Part shown: positions 21,290 through 32,991 of the stretch, piece by piece | How positions within the stretch are numbered: the first letter of the stretch is position 1 | Layout: each line of letters begins with the position of its first letter | Assembly (NCBI GenBank): GCA_036429605.1 | Contig: JAVFKD010000004.1 | Location: 1,550,001 to 1,614,000, forward strand | Direction of reading: 5' to 3' | Source of the DNA: Cladobotryum mycophilum | Taxonomy: Eukaryota; Ascomycota; Sordariomycetes; Hypocreales; Hypocreaceae | DNA length: 64,000 nt | Notes under the pieces: model-generated | Told to the model about the DNA's origin: nothing | The model's database searches: none | What the model saw: the letters and a program-made list of their open reading frames with translations, nothing else | Translations under genes and position numbers: made by a program

Positions 21290-23575
21290 TTAATCTGCAG
21301 CAAACCGGCTCTTACCCCTAATCTTCCTCCCGTACTTGAAGAAGATGTAGGGGAAAGGCATCATAACCACCGTCAAGAACGCGAGAAGCGATGATGCCCA
21401 TTGGTAGCCCAGCTTTTCATACATTTGATTTCCGAAAAGGGGAATGCAGCTGCACACCGTTAGTCAGTATCACATCAACAGGCACAGCTTGCTTGCTGCC
21501 GGTGTGAAGAAGGCTATTATTGGCTTACCGGCAAATGAACAACGCACAAAGGCGTTGGCAGCAAGAGCACTTGCAGCGTACTGCGGATATGAGTCGACGA
21601 GGAAGGTGAATATTCCCGTAAACACCATAAGATTTCTGTATGACAATCATTAGCTACACTGCCTTGATGATTGAAATGCCAGATCGACTAAGGAAGAGGA
21701 AGAGGAAGAGGAAGAAAGCCCTAGGCGTTATTGATAGGTATCTTGGTCAAGTTGCCGGGCTTGCCTGAGTCTTGACGGGAGAACACCTGTTTGGGCCTCT
21801 TGCATGAAGGGGAGTACGAGGAACAACATATCACAAAGCCCAATTTCCCACCATGCACATGCTGCGTAACCGTGGCTGAAAAAAAAGATGAAAAAAGAAA
21901 TGAGTTTACTCACCCGGCTCCAAATATGGCTGACCCAATGATGGGCGCGATCCAATGGACTGAAGCATATGTTGTCCATCCGAACATGAAGATGCCAACA
22001 GGGACGAGCACGGCGCCAAGGATGGCGGGTGGCAGGCGAAACTCGGGCTGGCTGCTGCCCGGCACGCCAGTCTCCTCAGAGAGTTTAGCAATGAGTTTGG
22101 CGCGGATGCGGTACCACAGAGGATCAGCCATGACGGCGACGACCATTCCAAAGCCGATACCGATGAAGGTGAGGCCAATCTGCCACTGGTTGAAGCCATG
22201 GTTTGTCCTGAAGACGAGGGGGAAGGCACCGAAGAAAAGGTATAGGATGCCGAGGAGGATAGCTGAAAAGATGCACAAGTTTAGAAGCATGGGCTCGGAA
22301 AAGAGAAGCTGAAAGGGACGCATCAGGGATATGCTGATGGCTTGCACGACAGTCTTTTGGCTCTTCTCCACAGGGGCAATCCACCGGTCATCGCCCGTTT
22401 CCTTTCGGATCTGGCAAGCTTTGTTCCTCAACAATATGGGGTCTGCAAAAAAAAACCAAAAGAATTAGTCATTGCACTCCTCTCTACCAGGGTTGTTATT
22501 GCAAGGATATTTTTGTTCATAACCAGCTGGAGGTTATGTTCGGGTGTGGCTTACGGTATGTCTCAGGGACGAGCAGGACAATGGCAAACCACATGACGCC
22601 GGCCCAGATCAACAGCACATAGTAAGTCCATCTCCAATCGGCGTAGTAGTTGATGAAGCCCCCGATCAGCGGGCCAACGCTCGGGCCAATAAAGGGCGCA
22701 ATGGAAAAGGCTGCCATGGGTGCTTGGAGTTCATGTCTGGCAAAGAGATCGCCTACGGTGCCGCCCGAGACGGCCAGAAAGGCGCTGCCGGATAGACCGT
22801 CGAGGAAGCGGGAGACTATTACGGTAGCGACGTTTTGGGCAACGGCCTGGGGGATGATCCAGATCAGGTACATGGTCCAGGAGGCGATGTAAATGGGCCT
22901 TCGACCGTAGAACTCGCTTAGGGGCTGAGCATCATGGGGCCTAGGGCGATTCCCAGCACAAACATTGACAGGCCGAGAATTGAGATTTCTCGCGAGTTGT
23001 GGAATTCTGCCTCCATTTTGGTATAAGTCGATGTATAGATGGAGCTAGCGCAGGTCCTGTATCACTGTCGTGTGAGCATTTGCTGGATTCAAATTGAGGG
23101 GCGCGCTCCACAACCAGCCAGAGAGCCAGGGGTGAGACATTGGGGAAAGCATTGCGACGCAGTGCGTCAGAGGGGAAGAGACTTACACCGTAAGACTACC
23201 GCCTGCAGTGATCAAGACTATCAACCATTTCCTAGCTTTATTAAACCTGCGCGGACACAGGGGATCATTATCACCATTTTCCCAGCCAACTTCATAGGGA
23301 TCCTTTTCAGGGGTTTGCTGCTGTGCAGATTCATCGGCCTCGTCAGATTCGTCTCCCACGCCGTAGCCGTTTTGTGAGCGAGTTCTGTCTAGTCCTTTGG
23401 ATGAATTGTGGGTTCTTGTTACTGTGAGGTCCAGGTTGCTGTTGCCGCTGTTGCTGGTGTTTGTGTTTGCGGTGCGGAGGGGTTCAAACATTGTGTGGTC
23501 GTCGGCGGCGGCGGTAGAATTGGGGGAGCTGGGTGCTGCCGCCAAGGTAGACGCCTTTTCAGGGTCTTGGTCCAT
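21290..23575 (-). CDS. MFS transporter of the DHA1 (drug:H+ antiporter / polyamine) type, with two frame breaks
   Basis: Five exons: 23575-23187, 23056-22555, 22442-21914, 21635-21529 and 21449-21290. Joined with the two breaks corrected they give about 562 residues. A polar N-terminus with WENGDNDPLCPRRF leads into twelve membrane helices. The family landmarks are VTCASSIYTSTY in helix 1, SEFYGRRPIY in the helix 2-3 loop, SAFLAVSGGTVGDLF and PFIGPSVGPLIGGF. The ends are NLMVFTGIFTFLVDSYPQYAASALAAN and KSRFAAD. Frame breaks: four C instead of five at 22921-22924 (before the SEFYGRR motif) and four C instead of five at 21439-21442 (in AFPLFGNQ). The third intron is long (278 nt). It is probably a plasma-membrane exporter; the substrate is unknown. 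Confidence 0.88.
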
Positions 23576-23636
23576 GGTCCTTTTTGGGAAAGGGGGGTTG
23601 TTTGTTCTAAGTGATGATTACTATTCCCAGAATGTC

Positions 23637-23662
23637 GATGATGATGATGATGATGATGATGA
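23637..23662 (+). repeat. (GAT)n microsatellite
   Basis: 26 nt of perfect GAT repeat, about 60 bp upstream of the MFS start codon, probably in its 5' leader. Confidence 0.9.
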
Positions 23663-24187
23663 TATCCCCCAACAGCTAAAGAAACAGGAAAACAGGAATG
23701 CCCAAGGTATTAAATAAGGGAAATATCGAAATGGTTCCACCTCCTAGGACGTTTGAATCGAAGCGAAGCCAGACTAAACGTTCGGATTGTGCGTTTTGCG
23801 TCTCCCGTCCCCCGGAGGCCGGAGCTGAAAGAGCGGCAGATGGGTGCGCAAGGGCTGGATTGGGAGAGGTTATTGATGGGGGGGATAATAGCTCGGGAAT
23901 ATCGTGGTGTTTGTTAATGTTTCAGTTGAGGGGGGTCTTGTTGATAAGATTGATGGTGATGATTGTATTTGCTTTGGCTAGGCTTGTGAGCTATGAGAAG
24001 GAAGTCGATGGGGAAAAAGAATTGAAAAAAGAAGGCTTCCTTTGGATTATCTATATATGTGAGGGCAGGTTAAACGGGCCTTTGACTAGTTCTCGCGTTC
24101 GTCTCATTGGGAATAAATCCCGAACTTTTTGTTGGTGGGGGATGTTTGTGTTGTCTGTGTCTGCACCCTGGCAATGGAATAGGTAGT

Positions 24188-24216
24188 ATATTCCGCCCAT
24201 ATTCCGCCCATATTCC
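24188..24216 (+). repeat. 11-bp tandem repeat ATATTCCGCCC
   Basis: Two full copies of ATATTCCGCCC and a partial third (ATATTCC), about 600 bp upstream of the MFS gene. It could be a repeated factor-binding site; no factor is known to me. Confidence 0.7.
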
Positions 24217-25120
24217 ATCGCCGTTGAACGCGGCCCCCCCCCCTTGCCTCTTTTCTTTTCTTTTTTCTCGCTTATAAACCCCACAAAGTTACAAGGCAAG
24301 CAGCTTTAGTAAACGATGAATCATTCTACGACAATGTCCGAAATCATACCTTTGCTCTTAAGGCGGGAGAGGGGGCAAAACAGGGCAAGCAAGCAGAAAC
24401 ACGCACGTATAACACAAAGAAAACAGTTATTAAAGCCTAAACCGACGGGCACATGGTGAGACCCTTCCCCCCCCCTCCAAGTTGTTTCTTATCTGGGTAT
24501 TTGGGTAAGGCACCATTTAGGACTTGCCAATGATGACACAAGAACTTTTCTTTTTTTCGGCTTTAACATATAAGAAAGAATAATTCCCATAAAAACGCTT
24601 CATTGCGGTGATAAACCCTGGGGAGACGTACCTAGTAGCTACTTGGTGTAGCCATATAACTTAGCTGTGCCGTGTTTGTACCCCTCCACTTATAAATCCC
24701 CCGGTCAATCCGGATTATTCCCATGGTCCCCTATACAAAGATTTCGGAGATGAGAGTTACTACAAGCAGCAGCCAGCAGCAGCCAACAGAACAAGACATA
24801 GCGTCCATCGGCATTTATGCCTGCCGGCCCTTCGCGCGAAAAATCAAAAGAGCGAGCTTCTCTGAACCCCCCCAGTTTTTCTTGTATGCTTGAGGCCCCA
24901 TCCCGTCAGCCTATCATATTCATTGTTTCCCTCCTTTTTTATGGGGGGAACGGGAATGGCCCGGAGCGCGAAGATGCGAGATTTCGGAGGCCAATGAGGT
25001 ATCGAGAAAGGGCATTAGTAAGACCTTCCCCCTTTTGTCATTCTTGAGAACCAATCGCTTAGGAACGAAACAAAACGGCTCGCATAAACGACGTGCAGAC
25101 AGAATGTGGATTTTACATGA

Positions 25121-25168
25121 GTAGTAGTAGTAGAAGAAGCAGTAGTAGAAGTAGTAGTGGTGGTAAGT
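25121..25168 (+). repeat. GTA/GAA trinucleotide repeat region
   Basis: Imperfect GTA, GAA and GTG triplets over about 48 nt in the region between the MFS gene and ExgD. Confidence 0.75.
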
Positions 25169-25788
25169 AATTAGTCAATGTACCAGTGCATTGCATTCAT
25201 CAAAAAGCTAGACATTCCAAATCAAGGTCAAAGCATTAGTTAAGCGGTCTGTGTCTTTTTTTACATGTCTGAATTCTTCAACCAAACCAGCCCTCACGAC
25301 TTGGAGCCGCACGTCATTGGTGGTCCTCCGTCAACTTACAACACCATGACTAATTACCTACTTGATGACCAACATCTGATAAGGAAAGAAGAGCCCTGTC
25401 AAAAACAAGTACATCTAAATCGAATCCTTGCATCGTCATCGCCATCTAATGTAAGTTGTAGGTATCAAAAAATATATGTACATGTTCCAGCATCCACATC
25501 AATATCCACATTCACCTCTGACTGACGTCGCTAGGTCCCATCACATACACTCATCATCCCTGTCGCTCCCAAATGCCGGATATGCAGCCCGAAGAAACCC
25601 CAAAACGCCCCCCAAAAAGCCGATAGAACAGCAGAATTACCCGACATGCCTGCATACATACATGCAAAGCTCATGCTCGCCGTATGTATATACAATCCTT
25701 TTCAGTGTAGTCCGTAAAAATACGGTAAAAGCAGACCAATAACTCCACCGCTTTCCACAACAAACGACAACGACAAGAAACAATAATA

Positions 25789-27939
25789 TCAGTACGTCTC
25801 AGACAGTCCGCCCTTTGAGAAATCAGGAACATCTGCATCGCAGTTGAAATCTCGACTGTAGGCTTTGCTAGGCAAGACGCCGGCTTTGAGGCCCGCTTCG
25901 TAGCTCCATTGCGGAGCACTCTCCGTCTTCCACGTCCAATACCACCACCCATACCCCTTTTCGAAACTGTGCATCTGCGCTTCGGCAAACATCATCAGGA
26001 ACTTCTTATAGCCCGCGCTCCATTTGCTCGGGTCCGCATTAGCGTTTGCGCACGAACACGTACTGTCCTTTGCCGGGCAGTCCGGGGTAAGAACCGCTGC
26101 GCTCTTGTCCACCGTGTTGAACGTGCCCTCCCACCGAGTTCCCTGTCCCACATTGTTGAGAAACTTGGCGCAGTCGGTATCAGCTTGGGACCATTCGGCA
26201 AAGAGCGTGGGACCATATCCAGTGCTCGTATCCGTGCTCTGTTGGGCCTGTAGAGTCCATCCGTCGCAGGCATATTGAATCTTCTTCTGGTGCGAAAAGT
26301 TGATCTGATTTGGATTAAAAATAACGTACTGATGCACGTCGAGGACCAAACCGTCGTAGCCCTGCATAACACCCTGCCAGTTGTCCAGTCCCATGAAGCC
26401 ATCTCCAAAAATGACGAGCCCGTTGATGCCGTTTTTGCGGACGAGCTTGTAAGCATTCTCTGTCCAACTGATGACATCGCTAGCCTTTAAAATTGTCATT
26501 CGAGGCTCATTGGCGAGACCGTAGTGCGTAATAATGTTCTTATATCGGTCCTGCGCAAAGAACTGGGACAGTCGATCATGGACATCGAGCGACCTCTGTG
26601 CGTTGAGCTGTCCATCAGTTCCATTGAGCCAGCCTATTGGGCCCAGCCGCCCACTATGGTTCCATCCATTCTGACTCCCTGGCAGGCCATGAACATCCAA
26701 GTTCACCCGCAAGCCATACTTTCTCGCCCATTCGATGCCTCTCAGCAAGTACCGCCATGATGTGCGGAAAATGTAAGGATCACCAGGATATGTCTGAACA
26801 GCCCAGTAAGAGAATGGTATCCTCACATGGTCAAGTCCCGCAGCTTGGATGTCTTTAAAGGTTTGCTCCGTGACAAATGTTGCATAGTGGTTCTCCAACG
26901 TCTTATTCGCCGAGGCTCCAAGATTTTGACACAGGGTGTACTCGTCGATAACGCCCTGTTGTGTAAACATCGACGGTGTGATGAACGGTTCAATCGATAG
27001 CCATCCACCCAAGTTGACACCCCGAGCCGGCTTCTTGTCATATCCTCCCCAGGGTTGATTGATGGGCGGCACGTTGTCGTTGGCCTTTTTCGAGTCATCC
27101 CAATTCGTCATGAGTCCCATAACCGGTAGGTCCCCAACCATTTCATCCGTAAAAGTGACGTTGAAATCCTGCGTAGTCGTCCATGTAAAGGGATCCAGGT
27201 ACGTTCCCTGCCACTCTGCCGGTATATCGCTGTGACTGATCCCACCCAGATTCGAAGACCCTGACGATCCTCCGCCCCCTCCCCCGACTTGTGTTTCTTA
27301 TTACTTGCCACCACGGCCGCGACAATGATGATGATGAGGAGGATTACAGCGCAAACGCCAATAATAATATCTAGAAACCCAAACAAAATTAGCCACGACT
27401 TGTGATAATGGTGCTCAATGCTGCTCACAAAGCTTCTTCTTTGACTTCTTTTCCCGTTTCTCCCGCGGCAAAAATTCCTCCTTTTCAAAACTGTCTTCCC
27501 GCCAACGACCCCCTCTCAATCCCAAGCCCCTTGATCTCCCCTCTTCCATCATCGCTCCACTGACGACTCTAGACTTTTTGTGCTTTGATTTCCCGCGGGC
27601 CTTTTGCGGGGGTCGCTCCACGCTGGTGTCTCGATCGCGATCCCTCTCGCGCTCGCGCTCTCGATATCTTCGTTCCGCATTTCGGTGACGCTCCTCGGCC
27701 TGCTCTCGCCGTTTCTTCTTGTCGTTCTGTCGTTTTTGCTTCGCATTATCCTTCTCCAACTGCGCCAGCGCGCCGGAAGAAAGCGGTTTGGACCCCCTAT
27801 GCCTCCTCGGCTCCTCGTCGTCTGTTCCCGATCGCCTCGCCCTCTGCGGCCTGCTCTTCCGGTGCTGGTTTCTCCTCGAAGATTCTCCATTTCGGGTTCT
27901 GTGCTGCCGGTGCTCGCGTCGCGGCGATTCTTCCGTCAT
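25789..27939 (-). CDS. exgD: Membrane-anchored exo-1,3-beta-glucanase (GH5, ExgD type), with one frame break
   Basis: Exon 1 is 27939-27429 and exon 2 is 27370-25789, giving about 697 residues after correcting one break. The first 170 residues are highly charged (Arg, Lys, Glu) and form the cytosolic tail. A single helix at about 172-192 (IIIGVCAVILLIIIIVAAVV) makes it a type II membrane protein. A Gly/Ser linker follows, then the GH5 domain: RGVNLGGWL, DHVRIPFSYWAV, GLANEPRM with the acid/base Glu, and LFAEWSQ with the likely nucleophile Glu. Within the linker codons one G of a G5 run is missing (C runs at 27275-27285), so the two parts lie in different frames. It trims cell-wall beta-1,3-glucan from non-reducing ends. 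Met at 27939 is the first ATG in frame. Confidence 0.9.
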
Positions 27940-29037
27940 CGTGTCGCACTGGAGCAAAAGCTCGCTGTGATGCAAGTGGCCTCGAGTAAATTCATCGATT
28001 CGTGAGATTTAATGCATCTCTAAAGAGGTTTATGGGGGCCCCTAATACGAAGCAATGCCCGTGTTAACCGACTCCACGTCACCAGACTTGGGCTTTGTTG
28101 GGCTTGGCGATGTGGTGCGGCGGTTGTTGGCGGGGCAACCATCTATGTATCAGCAAATCGGCAGCAAGCTATCAAGCAAGCTATTTAGCAAGTTTCAGTC
28201 CATTAAATTCTTTTTCAAGGAAATGGAAATGAGATGAGTCCTTGGCAAATCGTCATCCTGTTTCCAAATGATTCAAACATGTCCTTTTTTCTTCATGTTT
28301 GGTAGTGGAAGGCTTGTCTAGCTCTTGTTTGGGTTTGTACAGTTTGTAAGCATCTTGGATATTTGCGATTTGTACACAGCGTTTTACTGGCATTGCTTTG
28401 TTGAAGAACTGCAAGTCAGATTTGAGTACAGGGCGACGTCTCATTGAGATTTGAGCATTTGATATAGTACTTCTTGAATGTTTCGATTTGGACAAGAATG
28501 ATGTATGAAGGCTTGAATAACCACTCCGGATAGTGAATATAAGCCACCCAAATATTATTATGTCCTCTAGGGTATGGTATTCCATGACCTCATTTTGGGG
28601 GTCGCATACTGTATGCTGGCGTGACTCGCTATTAGTGAGTGACGATAGTGCTTTAGTTCACTATAATTAATCCCATGGATCTCAGCGAAATGGGGCGAGA
28701 GTCAGTTAATAAGGAGTAGACAAATCTGTGTCTACGGGAACTGGCCATTGTTTCTTTCGATTCTTGGCGTTACTCTCTATTTCTCTTGTTTCTAATTATT
28801 TCTCCCAGTTCCCCCTGTGTCTTGTTCACTGTATCGTCATCCGATGCTGTTAGCGAACCAAAAGAAGTATCATGGCCACAAAACGGTAGATGCGCCAAAT
28901 GTGTGTCTCACGTCAACATGACCGGTACAACCCAAACCAAGGCTCCTCGTTTTGCATCTTTCCTTGGTCCTTTTTGACGTTGAATAATTCTCCAAATTAA
29001 TTCCTGCATCTTCATAGCCCTCTGGATATCGGGAACC
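27940..29037. other. Divergent intergenic region, no gene seen
   Basis: About 1.1 kb between ExgD (minus) and the methyltransferase-like gene (plus). A 110-codon frame at 28253-28585 has no protein signature and was not accepted. Confidence 0.55.
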
Positions 29038-29996
29038 ATGGCACCCCTTGTCCCTCGTATGCATCTCTTTGAGATTGATGATCAGCCTTGGTAAGTTATC
29101 CAGCCCAATACTGAAGTTGGGCTCCCTCATCATACCTATGCATCTTGGGCCGAGCGCTTCAGCACCTGCTAATACAGCGTAGGTTCCCTCCATTCTTGCG
29201 CGCTCGTGTGCAAGACGCCCTGACAGCGTCCTGGACGTCTAAGACACCGCTTCAGCCCCAATCAGCTGCCTCTCTTGCTGCGTCTGTACTGATCCGTGAG
29301 CTGGGGAATGACCTCTCATCTTACAAGTTCATCGACTTTTGCTCTGGCGGTGGTGGACCGACCCCCTCTATTGAGCGTGTCATCAACGCTAAACTACGAG
29401 AACGGAATGAGGAGCCTGTCGACTTTGTCTTGACCGATTTACATCCCAATGTTACAGCCTGGGATCTTGTTGTGCGCAAAAGTCCCAACATTATGTACCA
29501 CAACGATCCCGTGAATGCCGCCAAAGCTCCCCAGGAGCTCATCAGCCGACAAGATGGAAAGAAAGTCATGCGACTGTTCAATCTAGCATTCCATCACTTT
29601 GACGATCCGTTGGCGTCCCAAATCCTCAAGGACACAGTGGAGACGAGTGATGGGTTTGCCATCTTTGAACTACAAGACCGCACTCTTGAAATTGTCCTAA
29701 GCATGCTCATGTTTGGGACTGCAATCATGCTGGCAGCCCCTTTCTACGCCTGGAAATGGAGGTCCCCTGCCACGCTCTTTTTCACCTGGGTCATACCGAT
29801 TCTTCCGTTTGTCATCGTATTTGATGGCTTCATGTCTGCAATGCGAACCAGGACCCCGGAGGAAGTAGAGTCGCTCTTGCGAGGCTGTGGTGCAGATACG
29901 AGTTTGTGGGAGGTCCGAAGTGGCAGGCAAATGTTTGTCTATCCCTGGGGCTATATGAACTGGATTGTTTGTAAGCCTATCAAGGAGCAAGAGTGA
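29038..29996 (+). CDS. Methyltransferase-like membrane protein, fungal family of unknown function
   Basis: Exons 29038-29090 and 29183-29996 (92-nt intron, GTAAGT donor, CGTAG acceptor) give 288 residues. The short first exon encodes MAPLVPRMHLFEIDDQPW and joins to FPPFLRARVQDALT. Both halves match a conserved fungal family I remember only as uncharacterised. KFIDFCSGGGGPTP resembles SAM-binding motif I but is unusually glycine-rich. VLTDLHPN and FNLAFHHFDD fit later class I methyltransferase strands. The C-terminal part has two hydrophobic segments separated by YAWKWRSP, so it is probably membrane-bound. It converges with the JmjC gene (141 bp between stops). The substrate is unknown. Confidence 0.82.
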
Positions 29997-30137
29997 GGGA
30001 CAGGCAGTCAGCCAGCCAGATGTTGCTCCCGTATAGAAGACCACTTGTTCTTCATAGGACTGATCGGATACATAGCCATCAACCTTTCACTCATTTCCAC
30101 TTGGCAACTGGTGATAGGATTCGTAGGTAAGGAAATC

Positions 30138-31271
30138 TCAGCGGAACCACCAATTCACCGAACCGTTTAGACCACCCTCTGTGCCCATGCTTTTTACCGA
30201 GTGCCACCATCCCTTTGGAATAAACAGCGAGTCTCCAGGACCTACGTCCACGCTATAGACGTTTTCTTGGGGATGTGTATTCCAGATGATGTCGTGCAGC
30301 ATTTGTCTCTCCTCCCCTTCCATCATTTCGGTAGTCCTGATGCGACTACTTCCGTGGCGGCCGAGCTGTGTCTGTATATCCAAGAAGACGCGATCTCCAT
30401 GAGCTGGCGTTAACAATCTCAAAGATTTGTTGCCACAAAGCTGGTAGAAGAGATTTGGGTTCGGGTCCCGATGCAACGGTGTGTATGTTGGTTCGGCACC
30501 CAGCCAGATAGAGGAGCTGTACACGTCGCCCTTTCCGGCTTTCAGGACAAGTTCAGGGGTTGGGATATCGTCTTGTAAGTCTTGTGGGAGGTCAGATATC
30601 AATGACTGAGCGATATACAAATGAATTGGACACATAGCAGGCCTTGTCAAGTCCATATTAAACTCGACTGCCCTTCGAAGTAGCCGTAGGGGGGCATATA
30701 GCTGGAAGAAGCGCTGGGCCTCTGAGGAATCTGATACAACGGGCCGGATTATCTCTGCTAAGGTTTGGTCCTGTATGTCTTCTCTGGATAGTAGCCAATC
30801 GTGGAACTTGAGCACCGATCCCATGTGTTCTGCCCCGTTGGGTATCATCAGCTCATAGGGAAAGGGCCATTCTTGGAAGGTTTTTAGGTACAGTGAGAAG
30901 GTCCGGTATGAACCAGTGGGACTGGAATTTGGTCCAGGTAGTGATTTACCGAACCATTTTATGGCTGCTGGAAATACAAAGCTGGATGAGCCAGTATCCT
31001 TTCTAATGAGAAATGGCTTTTGGGGTATAAATGCTCGCTGCTGAAAAGTCTGTAAGTCAACATGACCCCCTGGGGCTGTTTCGACGGGTAACCCAGTGAA
31101 GCTGATGCCAGGAGGAGGCTGCACATGAAGATGCCGTGCCCATTTCTTTGCGCCAAGGAACCTCTGTCTCATGGCTTCATACCGTGTAAGCTGGAATAAC
31201 TCAATGGCATGAATTTGAAGAATAAAAGTGATGAGCAAGCGATGGAGAGCAATGAATGCTGTCCTCTCCAT
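30138..31271 (-). CDS. JmjC/cupin-domain protein, probable Fe(II)/2-oxoglutarate dioxygenase
   Basis: A single exon of 377 residues. The C-terminal third has the JmjC metal site: TPLHRDPNPN gives H267 and D269, and GDSLFIPKGWWHSV gives the distal H357. The FIH/JMJD5-like phrase SLFIPKGWWHSV is strong. The N-terminal half is helical, with PFLIRKD resembling the usual JmjC entry strand. Such proteins hydroxylate proteins or demethylate histones; which applies here is not known. The first ATG in frame is 31271; a GTG 9 bp further upstream is not used. The gene is divergent from casein kinase 2 beta with about 615 bp between start codons. Confidence 0.88.
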   Translation of the reverse strand: MERTAFIALHRLLITFILQIHAIELFQLTRYEAMRQRFLGAKKWARHLHVQPPPGISFTGLPVETAPGGHVDLQTFQQRAFIPQKPFLIRKDTGSSSFVFPAAIKWFGKSLPGPNSSPTGSYRTFSLYLKTFQEWPFPYELMIPNGAEHMGSVLKFHDWLLSREDIQDQTLAEIIRPVVSDSSEAQRFFQLYAPLRLLRRAVEFNMDLTRPAMCPIHLYIAQSLISDLPQDLQDDIPTPELVLKAGKGDVYSSSIWLGAEPTYTPLHRDPNPNLFYQLCGNKSLRLLTPAHGDRVFLDIQTQLGRHGSSRIRTTEMMEGEERQMLHDIIWNTHPQENVYSVDVGPGDSLFIPKGWWHSVKSMGTEGGLNGSVNWWFR

Positions 31272-31886
31272 ACCTAGCACCTACTTGTACTTACTAGGGG
31301 AGAGCAAGCAAGACTGATGGTAGAAGTCCGGAAAAACTAAGGCGCCGATGATATCAGGCCGATAGATGTTAGTAAGTTTTCGTCCATCTCTCTCTCTCGG
31401 ACCTGGTCTCTCGCTGGCCCATCCACCACCACCGCTTTCTCCACGGGCGCACACTATCAATTGCGGCTTGAACGACTGTCCTGGTCCAAGTCGCCCGTCA
31501 ATCTGCCCGCCCATCCCTCCCTTCCACCAACAGCCTTATCGAAAGACAAATACGACGCTCCCTCAATCCGCACCGTGCGCACTGTCAATGACCCTGATCG
31601 TGCCTGCGCCATAAGTTCAACTTTGCTACCGTTCTGTTCCTTTTGTCATCGTCAAGCTGCGCCACGAGAGAGAGCAACTGCCGCTGCCGTTTGTCTGGTG
31701 GTGTTCATATCAGTGTGCGCTGGGGAGAGAGATAGGACGGTAACGCGCTGCGCCTAAAAAACCACCCCGCCTCGCCCTCTGCCATCAAACTTCACAACTG
31801 CTATATTGATTATCGATATCATCATCCCAACTGCCTGCCCCCCCACCAGAACGATTTCTCGCCCAATCGAATCGCACAGCGACGCC
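31272..31886. other. Shared promoter region of the JmjC gene and CKB1
   Basis: About 615 nt between divergent start codons. C-rich and pyrimidine-rich towards CKB1. No other gene was seen. Confidence 0.6.
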
Positions 31887-32991
31887 ATGTCGACGTCTTC
31901 GGGGACGCCCGAGTCATGGATCTCGAGCTTTTGCGCTCTGCCTGGTCACGAATACTTTGCTGAGGTCTCGGAGGAATTTATCGAGGATGATTTTAACCTG
32001 ACTGGCTTGCAGACGCAGGTCACCATGTACAAAGAGGCTTTAGAAGTAGGGAGTGTATTTTTTTTCGTCTTCGCTTTTTTCGGTCAAACATCCAAGGCTA
32101 ACCAAATACTCCGCGTAGATGATTCTCGATGTCGAACCCGAGGACGACGACGAAGAGGAAGAGGAAGAGGAGGAAGAAGACGAAAATGAATCAGGACTGG
32201 GAGACGGCACGATGGGGGTCAGGCATGGTGGGGAGCGAAGACATCACAGTCGAATGGCTAGCGACCTCTCTGTTATCGAGTCTTCAGCGGAAATGCTCTA
32301 CGGCCTTATCCACCAGCGCTTCATCTGCTCCCGGGTGGGCATCCAACAGATGAGCGAAAAGTACGAGTTTGGCCACTTTGGTTGCTGCCCGCGCACAAAC
32401 TGCGAGCAGGCTAGAACACTTCCTGTCGGGCTATCTGACATACCCGGTGAGGATACAGTGAAGCTGTTCTGTCCATCCTGCCTAGATGTCTATGTCCCAC
32501 CCAATAGCCGGTTTCAGACGGTTGATGGCGCCTTCTTTGGTAGGACCTTTGGTGCTCTTTTCCTCATGACATTCCCCGAATACGACCTCACCAAGCGTGG
32601 CGCCGAAGTGCTCTCTAGCACCAGCTCGAGGGTACCGGAAGATGAAGGTCTGGTCAACGGCATGTACGCCAAGAACATCGGCCCGGGTCTTGGTGCTGGG
32701 CGTATATACGAGCCTAAAATCTACGGCTTCAAGGTATCAGAGCGTGCCCGTTCCGGTCCCAGAATGCAATGGCTGCGCGACCGGCCCGACAACCTCTCTG
32801 AACTCGACGAGGCACGCATTTACCAGCAGCAGAATCCGGAGTCGGATGACGATGATGAGGACGGTATGAACGGAAATGCTCAGGCCATCGTCCGACGGCG
32901 TCCCCCAGGAAACGCTCGCCTCCGCCAACGACAAAACCAAAATGGCAGCCCCATGGCGTTGTCCGCCAATGGTGCCGAGTCGGAGCTGTAA
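31887..32991 (+). CDS. CKB1: Casein kinase 2 regulatory subunit beta
   Basis: Exons 31887-32045 and 32119-32991 (73-nt intron with GTAGGG donor and CGTAG acceptor) give 343 residues. The N-terminus has SWISSFCALPGHEYFAEVSEEFIEDDFNL, the family signature. An acidic run of Asp/Glu follows at about residues 62-75, inserted in the usual place in fungal CKB1. YGLIHQRFI precedes the zinc ribbon (CCPRTNC and CPSC), which mediates dimerisation, and FGRTFGALFLMTFPEY follows. The C-terminal tail is long and Arg/Gln-rich. The protein forms the dimer core of the CK2 holoenzyme and directs its substrate choice in nucleus and cytosol. The reading frame is intact. Confidence 0.96.

Larger units (their letters stand above)
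23576..25788. other. Intergenic region between the MFS gene and ExgD
   Basis: About 2.2 kb with the MFS promoter and the ExgD 3' region. It contains GAT and GTA trinucleotide repeats and a short 11-bp tandem repeat (listed separately). No protein-coding signal was seen. Confidence 0.55.

Noticed and set aside
28253..28585. 110-codon open frame on the minus strand between ExgD and the methyltransferase-like gene
   Set aside because: No recognisable motif, AT-rich, and no supporting splice or promoter pattern.
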